Part shown: positions 1 to 10,996 of the stretch, one piece after another
How positions within the stretch are numbered: the stretch's first letter is position 1
Layout: the number at the start of each line of letters is the position of its first letter
NCBI GenBank assembly: GCA_947359465.1
Contig: OX375872.1
Span: 17,282,018-17,346,017, forward strand
Length of the DNA stretch: 64,000 nt
Direction: 5' to 3'
From: Metellina segmentata
Taxonomy: Eukaryota; Arthropoda; Arachnida; Araneae; Tetragnathidae
The notes under the pieces: generated by a model
The model's input: the letters and a program-made list of their open reading frames with translations, nothing else
Told to the model about the DNA's origin: nothing
The model's database searches: none
Program-made: the position numbers and the translations under genes

Positions 1-235
1 AAACCCAATTTTAACAAGGAACGATTGTATGTACCCAAGGTTCTCTCCCACATCTGAAGTCTGCAAGCTATATTCTAGAGGTTTAGTTTTATGCAAGTTC
101 AAACTCAATTCTAACAAGGAATAAATTGTACGGAATTGAGGCTGCCACACATTTTCACTATAGTCAAGGTCCAGTTTTATGTAAGTATAAACCTAATTCC
201 AATTAGGAATGAATTGCATCATCTGCAGTCTGTAT
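1..235. repeat. Tandem repeat, ~90-105 bp unit
   Basis: The phrase AACTCAATTCTAACAAGGAA (or a close variant) recurs near 1, 103 and 190. Each is followed by a diverged 'ATTGTA' and a 'CTGAAGTCTG'-like stretch. Two and a half diverged units are visible, and the left end runs off the window. It lies 3' of the last KChIP exon seen here, so it is intronic if the final exon lies further left. Confidence 0.55.
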
Positions 236-428
236 ACTTCAGATTGGTCCACGAAAAGCAGCCCGCTTTGGGTCTTGTTACTGTATATGAAATATAACTT
301 GAAATAAGATCTTAAGACGCGCCTGTAGGGAAATTTAAGAGGGAGATTTGTATGCCAAGAATTGATCGCAATTGCATGCACTTTCCCTTTTAAATTACTT
401 ACGTAAGTACGTCCCTCAAAAGATTATC

Positions 429-607
429 ACGTTGGGTTGGCGTGGAAGTTTGGAGAGTGGGGTGCCAGCTCAGGTGTTGCTTCGTCATCTGACCGTGGTT
501 CAAAATTACGAGGTGTCGTCCTCGGATCTTTCCCTTAAGGTACTGATCCCGGACCGTCGTCAATAGCCCGTTGTGTTGCTCTAGTACTACGTTAACTAAA
601 AATTACC
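429..607 (+). repeat. SINE-A copy, 3' part
   Basis: This is the 3' body of the most abundant SINE in the window. It contains GGAGAGTGGGGTGCCAGCTC, CATCTGACCGTGGTTCAAAA and GATCCCGGACCGTCGTCAAT, then the end block GTTAACTAAAAATTACC. The tRNA-like head is missing, so it is 5'-truncated. Confidence 0.8.
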
Positions 608-641
608 AATTACCCTCAAAAGATTAAGTTATTGAAGCGGA

Positions 642-725
642 TTAACCTTCCAAGTATCTCGACGAGCTATCTTGTCCATCTAGACCTGACAATTTTGCTA
701 ATGACTAGATATTTGCTCCAGACAA
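642..725 (+). mobile_element. TTAA/CCCTCC palindromic MITE, left-end fragment
   Basis: TTAACCTTCCAAGTATCTCG is followed by a diverged GACGAGCTATCTTGTC palindrome. It matches the left terminus of the small element family described at 43438-43748. No right terminus is recognisable. Confidence 0.55.
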
Positions 726-756
726 CATTGCACTACTACTCCAAGGTAGCTAGGAA

Positions 757-1047
757 GGTAATTAATTAACCTCACACTGGTTCAACACACCGGGCTATTG
801 ACAACACCCCGGGATCAATCCCGGAGGGAAATATCGAAGGACGTCTTTTGAATTACGATCAGATGGCGAGGTCAACACCTGAGCAGGCACTCTCTGAACT
901 TCCACTCATACATGGGGACATTTGAAACCACGACAGATATAACGTGCACCAACCCCCGTGTACACGACGGTCTTTGGCTGGACCCAATTTCGAATTCGCA
1001 ACCCTCTAATTATAGCAATACATTACTTTTCCACCGTCTACCTAGGC
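757..1047 (-). repeat. SINE-A copy, near full length
   Basis: Read on the minus strand, a tRNA-like head (GGTTGCGAATTCGAAATTGG holds a mutated B box) is followed by the SINE-A body. It ends in GTTAATTAATTACC near 757. The head is diverged, with 'GTGGAAAAGTAATGTATTGC' where other copies have 'GTTGGAAGAGTAACGGATTAGC'. It lies just 3' of exon 1206-1268 in host orientation. Confidence 0.75.
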
Positions 1048-1205
1048 CTCCTATTGCTGCAAAGAGGAATGAAAGCGAAAATGATCCCTTGCCCAGAACT
1101 GATGACAGTTTTTCTGCACTAGAAGCTGGGCAGTTTTCAACGCGAAGATAACCGCCAGGAGGGTTAAGAGCTTTTAAACTTTCTTGAAAAATTAATACAA
1201 TTTAC

Positions 1206-1268
1206 CTTTTGGCACCATTCCATGAACTCATCCATCGTCACGACTCCATCTTTATTGGAATCAATTTG
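1206..1268 (-). CDS. KChIP exon with EF-hand 4 (penultimate coding exon)
   Basis: Minus-strand 63-nt exon, phase 0 at both ends, bordered by ...TTTTTCCACAG and GTAAATT. It encodes QIDSNKDGVVTMDEFMEWCQK. The loop D-S-N-K-D-G-V-V-T-M-D-E is a canonical 12-residue EF-hand with acidic or amide residues at positions 1, 3 and 5 and Glu at 12, so Ca2+ binding is expected. In vertebrate KChIPs one more short exon follows with the hydrophobic C-terminal helix; it must lie left of position 1. Confidence 0.95.
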
Positions 1269-1542
1269 CTGTGGAAAAAGAACGCAAAACATGAAACTTC
1301 ATTCAAACATTTCACGAAAAGTGAGTTGAAAACCCAGATATTAATCTGGAGGAGGCTACATTAGAATAGTTTTTTTTGTTGTGGTAACGGAGCATATGGT
1401 ATTTTTTAGGGGCGCGTATTTTTTAAATGACTAAAATGTAGGCCCAAGCAAACCATTGAGGTTAATTGAGGTGAGGCAAACCATTGAATTTTTAAAGGCA
1501 TTTTGTTTAGATGCAGAACAGTTAGAGCATGTTGCTAAACTA

Positions 1543-2988
1543 CACTGATGTCCAAAATTAAGGTCACAAACATAAAATCTGTGAGAACTGGAGAAATATC
1601 CAGTTTATTGCAACGAAATTTGTCATAGAGATATATTATTATGAGAGTAAGCCTATAAGAACATAACAATATGAAAAAGAGTTGAATTGTTAGTTAAGAT
1701 ACATGTTATATCAAAAACGGTCAAATCATGATGCATTTATCTCGGGATAGGCCCGTCTAATATGGAGTGTGTTCACCGTGCATTGCTATACAAGCCTCAC
1801 AACGAGCCTTCATACCTTTAATGAGGGTGTCGAGATATGCTTGCGGCAATAAATCCCATTATTCCAAAAGCGCGGCATTTAACGCATGAACGTCGTGCAA
1901 TGGCTTTTCCTAGACCATCCCAAACATGTTTTATAGGATTAAGATCCGGAGACTACGCGCGTCAGTTCATACGGCGAATACATTCTTCTCCAAGAAAATC
2001 ATCAACAATGTGAGCTCTGTGTGGTCCCGCAATATCGTCCCTAAAAAAGAAGTCCGGGCCTGCAGTACCCCGGAACAACCTCACACAGGATTCAAGGACA
2101 TCATCCCTATAGCGCTGTGCGGTAACACTACCCTTATCAAAGATGTGCAGTGGTGTACGACTGCCCATAATGATGCCGCCCCAGACAAGGATTCTTCTGC
2201 CAAATTGGTCGAATTCCCTTACGTTATAGGGATGATAGCGAGCTCCACGTTCTCTCCAGATGAAGACTCTCCGATAATCACTATGTGTGCTGAATCTCGA
2301 CTCACCAGTGAAAAGACCACGCCCCCATTCTTGGTGTGTCAGAGAATGGCGTGTTCGGCTCCACAACAATCGGGCTCTCCTGTATAATGCGCTCAAAGAG
2401 AGACACACCACTGGATGCCGGGCGTAAAGGGCCCTCTCTGCTAGACGTCTGTATATTGTTTGCCTGGATATTCTTTTTCCAGACGCAGCAGCCCTGTAGC
2501 CGTTGTCTGCCTATGCCATCGTGCACTTAATGCCAAATAGCGATCCTGTACAGGTGTCGTGGCTCTTGGGCGGCTTTGGCCGGGCTTCCTGATGATAATA
2601 CCACTTGTTTGGAATTGATTCCACAACCTGGATACCACTTTTGGTGTTACTTGTAACCATCGAGTCACCTCTGCTTGAGACTGCCCAGCTTCAAGCCTGG
2701 CAATGGCTCTCCGTCTCATTGAATCATCTAAACGATGATGAGAACTCATTCTCATTACAAACAGTCAAACTTGTGGGTTTTAACGCAATATTCACAACAC
2801 TGCAAGAGAAAATCCCAGATGCTTCAACGGTCAAATTTCACGTTGTTCTACAAAACTAACGCCAAACACCATTTATTCCAGACTGGAGGCTAACATTGTG
2901 CTACCCTTTCTTCAAAATGTATAAAATACAAATTTTTTGGTAGCAATTTTGAAAAACGTGTTTGTGACCTTAATTTTGGACACCAGTG
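1543..2988 (-). mobile_element. Tc1-like transposon, complete but inactivated
   Basis: Terminal inverted repeats of about 29 bp (CACTGATGTCCAAAATTAAG at the left, its complement with one mismatch at the right) are flanked by TA at 1541-1542 and 2989-2990. TA is the Tc1/mariner target. At 1,446 bp it is the usual length for a Tc1 element. The single transposase gene is on the minus strand and frameshifted. Confidence 0.9.
1962..2755 (-). pseudogene. Tc1-like transposase, frameshifted
   Basis: DD34D-type transposase broken into at least three frames. Codons 2755-2441 give the N-terminal helix-turn-helix region (QAEVTRWLQVTPKVVSRLWN). 2526-2302 continues in another frame. 2411-1962 gives the RNase H-like core with VWGGIIMGSRTPLHI and RDDIAGPHRAHIVDDFL, which holds the second catalytic Asp. 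In this family the last motif is xPDLNPIEHxWD; here it is past a frameshift. No active enzyme can be made. Confidence 0.88.
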
Positions 2989-2990
2989 TA

Positions 2991-3630
2991 AATAAAGACT
3001 AACTAAATAACCAAATCTATTGATAGAAGGAATACACGATTCTTGCAACTTTAGGAAATATTTCATTGTATTTGAAAGTACGAGGGTTGAACGGAAAGTG
3101 ATGCCTTCATGTGCATTTTTCGTCACCAGTGAGAAACTGCTTTTAATACGTTTGGTACTGTCCCCTCTACCATTTTTCAGTGGTAAGCTATCACGTCGAA
3201 AGATTAGATAGTTATTGTGGCAAGGATGGAGCTTAGTGAAGAAAGCTCGTCAATACATTTCGCCAATCTAGCACTTTCAAAATAATCCAAGATTTCAAGA
3301 GTCATGAATGGGAAGACATTAATATCCAAGTTTTTCAAGATAACAATATTTATTTCTATGCTGTATGTACAATATCTACAGGTAAATCAGGGGTTGGGCT
3401 GCCAAGATGCCCAAAATGGGTTAAATCCCGTGAATAGTAGTCAAGAGGGGTAATCAACAAAAAAACCCACTATTCCGGTCAAGCTCAATTCAGCGTTACT
3501 GGCTTACTTTCACACTTCATTCTTATTTCCGCAATTACCACAATGCCCATGCGCTCACGACACTCACGCGCGCGAGACTACGCCCTCTTCCGGCGTTCCT
3601 GGAACTAAAATTCCAGTCAATTCCCAACAG
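2991..3630. other. Intron, no gene seen; possible solo LTR in reverse
   Basis: No coding sequence is recognisable. The stretch ending at about 3630, read in reverse, starts TGTTGGGAATTGACTGG and has an AATAAA-like signal near 3350, which resembles an LTR. I found neither a second LTR, a target duplication, nor a primer-binding site. Confidence 0.3.
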
Positions 3631-3695
3631 TAGGTATTTCAATTAACATCACACTGGATCAACACAACGGTCTACACCACGATCAGATGACGAGG
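3631..3695 (-). repeat. SINE-A fragment (3' end)
   Basis: GTAGGTATTTCAATTAACAT followed by CACTGGATCAACACAACGG is the reverse complement of the SINE-A 3' end. The fragment then jumps to the ACCACGATCAGATGACGAGG block, so it carries an internal deletion. Confidence 0.65.
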
Positions 3696-3949
3696 AAATG
3701 CATTGAAGAATGCAAGTCGTTTATGGTGATGGATGTGTCGCTTTAACAAACGAATTGTACGTCAAAGACTTGACTTCTTCCAGTAACTGATGAGTTTCAC
3801 AACAAGCGAGTGGACGAAATGTTTCGTGAGAACCGGCAATCTAAAAAAAAAAAAACCACTTAGGAGAATCAGAAGGGAGAAAGAAAATGTTTTGTTGCAA
3901 CATGAGAATACTTAGCCACACACTGACTTCTTATCCCACCACGGAAGAG

Positions 3950-4192
3950 CCGAGGAAGCTGATTATTCCCGAAGGGCAAGCGCCTTGCAATTTTGAACGT
4001 CGGATGACGAGAACTACACTGAGCTGGCTCCCCACTCTCCAAACTTCCACACCACACCAAGCACATTTGAGGCCAAGACAGATTTAACATGCACCTGCCC
4101 CCTTCGTACACGACGGCCTTGGTTGGAATCGGACTCGCAACCCCCCGGTTGCTAAACCGTTGCTCTTCCAACCGGGCTACCGCGACCCTGAC
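3950..4192 (-). repeat. SINE-A copy with intact tRNA-like head
   Basis: On the minus strand it begins with GGTAGCCCGGTTGGAAGAGC (A-box-like). It continues through CAACCGGGGGGTTGCGAGTC and a degenerate B box, then AAGACCGTCGTGTA(C), and the SINE-A body with CTCATCGTCATC-type sequence. The 3' tail is truncated near 3950. This copy shows the tRNA-like origin of the family well. Confidence 0.8.
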
Positions 4193-4195
4193 AGC

Positions 4196-4540
4196 GGTCG
4201 GGAACTGGTTAAGGAGTTCTTCGTGACTTCACTGAACTTGTTCAGCGTTGGAGGAATTTTATTAATTTCTCTGCGACTGTTGACAAATAAAGTTATGTAA
4301 GAAAAGTGCACATTCTAAGGAAACTTTATGTGTTTCATTCATTAAAAAATATCCATCCATCCACGAGTAGATCTCTTAAAAGCAGTACTTTTCATTCGAC
4401 CCTCGTACGTTACCAAATTGCAGAGGATGGCCTACACTAAACATTTTAATGAATTTAAAAACAACATTTTTAAGTTTTAAAAACATTTAAAAAATAAACA
4501 ATTAATCGTTTCCGTTCTTAGCCCCATACATCCGATGCAT
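4196..4540. other. Intron, nothing recognised
   Basis: AT-rich sequence with simple A/T runs. No reading frame, terminal repeat or tandem unit could be supported. Confidence 0.4.
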
Positions 4541-4543
4541 ATA

Positions 4544-5097
4544 CACTATATGGACAAAAGTATTTGGACACTGCATTGTTTTTCAGAAAAAGTGCTTTAT
4601 TATTCCATTTAGTAATGGATAGGCCATTCTTTTGCTTGTATTACAGCTGCAACACGTCGAGGCAAACTTTCCACATGTTCTCTGCAAGTGTGGGCGGAAT
4701 AGCTCGCATGTCTCTTGCAAGGCTGTGAGAAGAGATTTTTGTGAAGATAGGCGTGCGTGGCGGTGTCGTACTCGTCGCTTCAGTTTGTTCCATAAGTGTT
4801 CGATCGGATTGAAATCGGGACTCGCAAATCCACCTCATTTTCAGGAAACCAGTCCAGTACACGTTTTGTAGTATGACACGGAGCTCGATCCTGTTGGAAG
4901 AAACAACCATCATCGCCGTAGTATTGCCATAGTGTAGGCAATGCCGAATTATCCAGAACGTCGAGGTACACGTCAGCGTTCATGGTACTAGGTATATAAA
5001 GCAATGGACCGAGTCATAACCAGGAAAAACTTCCTCACACTAAGATGAATCCTTCTCCGAATTTCTGCAGCGTCCAAATACTTTTGTTCATATAGTG
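4544..5097 (-). mobile_element. Internally deleted Tc1-like transposon
   Basis: Inverted termini CACTATATGGACAAAAGTAT and its complement are flanked by TA (4542-4543, 5098-5099). At 554 bp it keeps only part of the transposase. On the minus strand it shows TMNADVYLDVLDNSALPTLW and FQQDRAPCHTTKRVLDWF, the region of the second catalytic Asp, then a shifted frame through the last Asp motif. It differs in TIR and protein from the 1543-2988 copy, so it is a separate Tc1 lineage. Confidence 0.88.
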
Positions 5098-5289
5098 TAT
5101 GGGAGCTCCGAATTGGTGTAGCGAAACATGTTGAAAATCCGAGCGGGTAACGACGCCACAGAAATGATGTTATCGACTGACATAACTCCTTTAGCACCTA
5201 AACGCGGTATTTCCAGATACACAATCGTAGATCGAAAATGCCGTTTTTGGGCCCTCTCTATCACTGCTTGCAAATTGGTCAGATATTTT

Positions 5290-5570
5290 GAAAATACTTT
5301 GTATATTGTTCCTTTCCTTAAATAGAATTTCTCGTACAGATTGTGTTGGTCCGTTAGTTAGAAAAGACTATCTTTCGGAAAAAAAAATTACTCTATATCC
5401 TTTCCTTACGATGAAATTCTTTTAAAAGATAGCATTGGTTCATTTCCTTAGAATAGAAATGTTTGAAAAAATTCTATTGATAATTTCCTGAGTAGAATCC
5501 TTTGGAGAAAGACTCAATTGGTCCTTCAATTAGAAAACAATCCTTTGGGTAGATTCTATTGGTCAGTAAA
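5290..5570 (+). repeat. 41-bp minisatellite family, block 1
   Basis: Diverged units of the form 'CTTTGGAAAGATTCTATTGGTCCTTTC' (shown in parts) repeat about every 40 bp. The same family recurs at 6418-7185, 46500-46615 and, inverted, 57115-57560. Together with the 6418-7185 block it brackets exon 6046-6258. Confidence 0.6.
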
Positions 5571-6045
5571 AGGTCAAACCGATTAGGGAATGCTGTTGCC
5601 ATTTACATAGCATAAGAAAGAAACTGTAGTACTCCCGATTTTGCTCCATTAAAAGCTCAGCGTTACCATATGGTACCACGCATTTTTGTTAACATAAACT
5701 AAAATTCACAACAAAAATTGACTTTGATTGCATGAATAAAATCGTGAAAACAATGTACCAAAAAGAAACTGACATTTGAAAAAAAAAATCAGGCTTTCCA
5801 GGGTCTTAAACCGAAAGAGTTGAAACTGAAATAGGTGTTAAAATAATCTTAATTTCGAGCATACACAAATGCGAATTTTATTATGCTTTTTCTTTTACCA
5901 GAATGAGAACATTTTAGGCTTTCTAAATTCATTGAAATTCAATTATCGATTACTCCTAGATTTCTTTAAATTTTCGATCTAATCGCAGCCTTACCAGTTA
6001 TCAGTAATGTGGCTGTTTCAAATAGAAAATTGAATGAAAACTCAC

Positions 6046-6258
6046 GTGAAATATTTTCTCAACGTGTTCCCTCGCCGAATGCTCCGTTACAGCCGGATCG
6101 GTGTAATGGCCAAGCATGTCGTAGATGGCACTAACAATATTGAGCATTTCCTGTTTGGTAATATAGCCATCACCGTTGATGTCGTACAGGCCGAAGACCC
6201 ACTGCAGCTTGTCCACGACACTACCCCTTGACAGCAAGGAGAGGATACTCAGGAACTG
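6046..6258 (-). CDS. KChIP exon with EF-hand 3
   Basis: Minus-strand 213-nt exon (71 codons), phase 0 at both ends, closing with ...HVEKIFH|GTGAGT. I place the acceptor at ...CTGCAAGCAG|CAGTTC, not at the CAAG three bases upstream. Then the segment reads QFLSILSLLSRGSVVDKLQW and matches KChIP spacing without an extra Gln. The EF3 loop D-I-N-G-D-G-Y-I-T-K-Q-E is canonical and should bind Ca2+. The following AIYDMLGHYTDPAV stretch corresponds to the helix that contacts the Kv4 N-terminus in the family. Confidence 0.95.
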
Positions 6259-6417
6259 CTGCTTGCAGAAGGTTTATTAGAATGCATATACAACTGGCAA
6301 ACTAGCAAAATCAACTATCAGTACAATGCAGACTGAAATTTAAACCTCTGAGTGTTGTAGAATGGCTCTTATACCACAACATTTTTAATGACTAACCAAA
6401 TTTACTGGTTCAAAGGA

Positions 6418-7185
6418 TCCATAGATTCTTTCAACCAGTTCGAAGAATCTTTCTTCCGAAGAATGAAATCTTTTGGAATGATTCTATTGATCTTTCCCTT
6501 GTAATGAAATCTTTTGGAATGATTCTATTGATCTTTCCCTTGTAATGAAATCTTTTGGAATGATTCTATTGATCTTTCCCTTGTAATGAAATCTTTTGGA
6601 ACGATTCTATCGGCCTATTCGGTACAATAAAATCATTTGAAAAGATTATATTGGTCTCTTCCTTAGATTAGACTCCTTTTGAAGTATTATATTGCTACTT
6701 TCCATAGAATAGAATCTTTGGAACCTTTATACTGATCTTTCCCTTAGAATGGAATCCTTTGGAACGATTACATCGGCCTATTCGGTTCAATAGAATCCTT
6801 TGAAAAGATTATATCGGTCGTTTCCTTAGATTAGAAACCTTTTTCAATACACCAGTGCTCCTTTCCGTAGAGCAGAATCTTCTGGAACGATTCAAATGGT
6901 CCATTCAGTACAATAAATCGATACAAATATTACATTGGTCGTTTCCTTAGATTACAATCCTTTTGAAGTATGCTATTGCTCCCTTCCTTAGATTACAATC
7001 CTTTTAAAACATGCTATTGCTACTTTCTTTAGAATAGAATACCTTGAAAAGTTTTTATTGGTAATTTAATTAGAAAAGAAACATTTGAAAATATACTGTT
7101 GGTCCTTTTCTTAGATAGAATCGTTTGGAAATATTCTATTGCACATTTTCTTATAATATAATCCGTTGGAAATATTCCTTAGGTC
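6418..7185 (+). repeat. 41-bp minisatellite family, block 2
   Basis: Three perfect consecutive 41-bp units (TGAAATCTTTTGGAATGATT followed by CTATTGATCTTTCCCTTGTAA) start at 6464, 6505 and 6546. About 14 diverged units follow to 7185. The perfect units show recent local amplification in an otherwise old array. Confidence 0.85.
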
Positions 7186-7334
7186 AAGAAGGTCAAGGTG
7201 AGAAGCCATGTAGAGAAGACTTCAGACTGCAAGATGGGATTATGCGTGTGAATCCATTAGAGGGTTAAAAGGATTATTTTACATATACAGTTTTGTCTTA
7301 ACCCATGCGCACATATATGCATGCCCACATTATT

Positions 7335-7690
7335 CAGGGCCTCGTAACCATTTTATATTCAGCTGATTAATATTATGAATATCAATTTAAAGTCATCCTT
7401 AAAATATAGCTGTTTCCCCTCAAATGAGCACTGCTGTCTTCGGAAGTTAGGCCTATTTACATTTATTCGTATATCATTCCGAATCTACTCTGCACATCAA
7501 GGCTCATTTCCTAGTTTCATTTTTTTACATTTTCAGCGCTTTGTGACTATTTAATCTTCAACTGATTAACATTGTGACTGTCAATTTTAAAGATTCACCC
7601 GTAAAATATAGAGCTGTTTCCACTCAAACGAGCATTGCTACACAAGAAAGCAATGCTCATTTACACTTATTTGTCAATCTGATTCTGCTA
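7335..7690 (+). repeat. Diverged ~203-bp tandem duplication
   Basis: Two units start near 7335 and 7538. They share TTCA(G/A)CTGATTAA(T/C)ATT, AAAATATAG(AG)CTGTTTCC and CTCAAA(T/C)GAGCA(C/T)TGCT. Similarity is obvious but old. Confidence 0.6.
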
Positions 7691-7881
7691 TCTGGATCTG
7701 GATCCGTCGAACCAATAAGCAACGACAATGGGAATAATTGACAGGCTAATTGAGAATCATTTCCGTTTTCGACACTCATCGTTTAGATAGATCCTGGTAT
7801 TTTCACGCACACAATAAATAACACAACTATTTTGAAAATTAAAGAAAGTATTTTTCATACACATATATAAATACATATATA

Positions 7882-8408
7882 CACTACTCTACAATAATGA
7901 ACCGGACGCCAGCGGATTCGCATAAAATCCGAATACTTGTTTGGGTTATTTTTTTCGTGGTATGGTCTGTGACCTTTGAATTTTGTTCATGGTAAATTGA
8001 ACGCCGACGCCTATATGAGCATTTAGGACAATCAGGTTCTTCCTACGCTCTGGCAATTTTATGGAATGGACGAATGTTACTTCTAGGACGACAACGCTCC
8101 GTGTCATGTTTCAGCCTCTGTCAAGCAGTGGTATCAAGATATGGATGTAAAACGTTTTCCCTGGCCTGCTCAGAGTCCCGACCTAAACCCCATCGAACAT
8201 TTGTGGGACGAGTTAGACGGACGCTTATGAACCAGGGAACCACGTCCGAAACCTACAGCTGAGCTGGCGACATTTTTGCAGCAGGAATGGATACTAATAT
8301 CCATAGCTGTGTATCAAAACCTTGTTGAAAGTATGCCCAGAAAAAAGCATGTATTCTTTCCCGTATACCATCACATCTTGCTGTCCGGTCCATTATTGTA
8401 GGGTAGTG
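7882..8408 (+). mobile_element. Internally deleted Tc1-like transposon
   Basis: Termini CACTACTCTACAATAATGAA and its near-complement CATTATTGTAGGGTAGTG enclose 527 bp. TA precedes the left end; the right flank is TG, perhaps mutated. The plus strand encodes the transposase C-terminal half: LPTLWQFYGMDECYF, DDNAPCHVSASVKQWYQ and SPDLNPIEHLWDELDGRL. It thus keeps the second and third catalytic Asp motifs, with several stop codons. This is a third, distinct Tc1 lineage. Confidence 0.87.
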
Positions 8409-9574
8409 TGTGTATATGTATGTGTATATATATATACACACACATACACAGTCAGTACCGGCTATATGGTCACCCTCTTATAAGGTCACCCCGTTTATAT
8501 GGTCAGTTTTCTTAAGTCCCATCTAAATTAATAGGCAACATGTGTTAAAGCGCACCGCTTATATAGTCAATTTATTTTCCTGGTTATCGGTCATGTGTGT
8601 GTGTTTTTTTTAAAATCTTTTCAATGATGTTATCGTTTTTAAATAGTAATTTTTGAACATTTCTTGAGTCAGGGAGCAACACAGGGAATGACCAGAAGAA
8701 AAAAAGTCTTTGCGACCCCGGAGAGGACCTTAATTTACACCTTTACTTACCCCATTTCTCTTTTGCGTTGAATCAATCATTGTCGCCTAACCCATCCCCC
8801 TCAATTCTTTTCATCCCTAAGCATAACAGGTGTACATCTGTCTGTTTGTTGGTTGAAGTTATCTCTCCCTGTTTGAAAAGTACGTTGAAATTGAGACGAA
8901 AAGAGTAAAAGAAAATTTTGTTTCATTTTGATCATACGTGACGAATAAAAAAGTTCATTTTCGTTAAAATTTTAATAAAATTAAAACGGAAACGAAAAAA
9001 ATAAATTTAGAATCTGCGATCTTGTATGCTGTTGACATTCCAAAGAAAACAATATTCCATAAATTCATTTTAAAATGTTCTAGATTGAATTTTAAAATTA
9101 TCCGCGACACAAAAATTGCAACAAATTCGGACTACCTGTGTGCCAAATACCATTATTGTTAGTGTAGTAGATTCGTCAGGACTGTGGTAACGAAAAACAG
9201 GAAAACCAACACATCCTTTTATAATAGCAGAGATAAGTGCATTGAATATGGATGCACGTACGTATGCGTACCGTACTTGGATTGGTAAGGTAAGCTAATA
9301 AATTTCACTAGAAAAATATTGCATGTTTCTTACTGTGGTTTTTACTTCGAACTCACATTATAACCGTTACTGACTGTATATACAGTCAGTATCGGTTATA
9401 TGGTCAGCTCAGCGGTCCAGAAAAATCAGACCATATAAGCGGGGTGACCATATATGCGGAACAATACTATACTATTTATTTATGGCAGGATTATATTCAC
9501 CTATCAGAATATAGTGCTCATAAACAAATAATTAAACTTTTAAGAACATTTTAAAAATTAATTCTATTAAAAGG

Positions 9575-9766
9575 GTTCTCTGGAGTGACGAATCAAGGTT
9601 CGCGCTCTACCGTTCGTATGGCAGGGTCTGGCGTCTGCCTGGAGAACACCTCCTGCCGGAATGCATTGTGCCCACAGTAAAATTCGACGGAGGTGGAATT
9701 ATGGTCTGGGGGTGTTTCTCTTGGTATGGAGTGGGACCTTGGTCCAAATTGATGGTAAGCCTACTG
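9575..9766 (+). pseudogene. Tc1-like transposase fragment inside the Tigger pair
   Basis: An open stretch of about 62 codons reads [20 protein letters not shown], then [18 protein letters not shown]. This is the Tc1 catalytic-core segment with the first Asp (SDES) and the VWG motif. It has no ends of its own and runs straight into sequence homologous to Tigger on the other strand. It therefore looks captured by, or joined to, the Tigger element by a deletion. Confidence 0.8.
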
Positions 9767-9769
9767 CAC

Positions 9770-10005
9770 AACACGGTTAAGCGTTCCTTACTTTTCTTTC
9801 CCCCTACACATTTTTCACCTCTGAAACAAAGAATTCTGTCTGGCAAGATCCGATAAAAAAGTCCGCATTCATCAACGTTGAACACCTTGGCAGATTCATA
9901 TCTTTCGAGGACTTTTTTCTTCTGATTCTTCCCTGTGTTGTTCCCTGCCTCAAGAAACGCTACAACAATTACTATTTTTCAACAAAAAAACGCGATAACC
10001 TCATT
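9770..10005 (-). pseudogene. pogo/Tigger (DDE_1) transposase fragment
   Basis: Minus-strand reading gives NNTGKNQKKKVLERYESAK then [18 protein letters not shown] and [20 protein letters not shown]. This is the diagnostic segment around the first catalytic Asp (N-x-D-E-x-G-L) of Tigger/jerky-type transposases. Only this segment survives. Confidence 0.88.
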
Positions 10006-10477
10006 GAAAAGATTTAAAAACGACCATATAACCGATAACCAGGAAAATAAAAATGACTATATAAGCGGTAAGCTTTAACACATGTTCCCTATTAAGTTAG
10101 ACGGGACTTTAGAAAACTGACCATATAAGCGGGATGACCTTATAACAGGGTGACCATATAGCCGGTACTGACTGTATATATAAAGCATTTTTTATTTTTG
10201 AAGATAGTTTATAAAGAGAACCACAACACTTACGGGTGGGTGGGGGGAGGGCTTGATCGGCAGAGCACCCCCTCCTCTGGTTTAGTCTGGTGTTAGAATG
10301 ATTTACTGTGCCAAAGAGAACCATAAACCATATCTAGACCTTTGCTTTCTGAGAAACAGATTACAGAGAATTGCCTCATTCTAGATTTTTCTAAAGATGG
10401 AATGCAGATAAGTAACTTACCTCATTTATTCCAAGCCGAGAAAGAATTTGTAAGAATTCAAACACCAATAGAGTTCT

Positions 10478-10684
10478 TTAACCCTCCAGGTAGTTTTGAC
10501 GAGATATCTCGTCCATCATGATTCGATCAATTTTGCTGATTACGAGGTACCTCATCATCAAGATATACGGAAGATGTGATCAATTTTCCTCTAATGACGA
10601 AATTTTCTTCCCATCAAGATTTTATTAGTTTTGTTAATGACGAGATACCTCGTCGTTAAAATTTCCAAGATATGGAGGCGTTAG
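10478..10684 (+). mobile_element. TTAA/CCCTCC palindromic MITE
   Basis: The left end is TTAACCCTCCAGGTAGTTTT. It is followed by the exact palindrome GACGAGATATCTCGTC, diverged repeats of the same with TGATCAATTTTGCTAATGA-type spacers, and a decayed right end GGAGGCGTTAG at 10684. Confidence 0.75.
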
Positions 10685-10996
10685 TATCGAGACATTGGAA
10701 AGACTATAGCATCATATGTGTCGTGTCGCCGCCAGATGTGTCAAAGGACAAATCGCATTGAATTGAGAAACCTTAAATAGCAAAGATCGTAAACATTTAA
10801 GTGTAAATCCCTGTTAGTGCAGTATTTGGAGAGTAACAAAAATCAGATCGGTTTTGCGGTTCATAAGTCAGTTTAAAGTTTTAGTAAATGAAGTTGATAA
10901 AATATCTATATTTCTATGTACCAAAAGTGATGATCAAAATACTAAATTAGTAAGCACGCTTACCTGACTTTTTACTAAATTTCCTTTAAAGCTTAC

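Larger units (their letters stand above)
8451..10174. mobile_element. Two pogo/Tigger elements arranged head to head
   Basis: Both outer ends start CAGTCAGTACCGGCTATATG and form a very long inverted repeat (about 8451-8720 against 9885-10174). Two further ends abut near the middle: ...CCGTTACTGACTG ends at 9376 followed by TA, and TA-CAGTCAGTATCGGTTATA starts at 9383. This is best read as two elements (8451-9376 and 9383-10174) with TA targets, or one element with an internal inversion. The repeated phrase TATAAGCGG..GACCATATA in the arms is typical of Tigger subterminal repeats. A transposase remnant lies at 9770-10005. Confidence 0.8.

Noticed and set aside
3330..3631. Solo LTR (TGTTGGGAATT... 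on the minus strand with an AATAAA-like signal)
   Set aside because: No target duplication, partner LTR, primer-binding site or second copy was seen. Only the first bases and a polyadenylation-like motif support it.
6258..6261. Alternative acceptor CTTCTGCAAG|CAGCAG for the EF3 exon
   Set aside because: It would add one Gln and break the spacing seen in KChIPs between EF2 and the following helix. A NAGNAG-type tandem acceptor remains possible.
9607..9885. Single 92-codon minus-strand gene
   Set aside because: Only its first half (9885-9770) is Tigger-like. The rest is antisense to a Tc1 fragment. Treated as two remnants.
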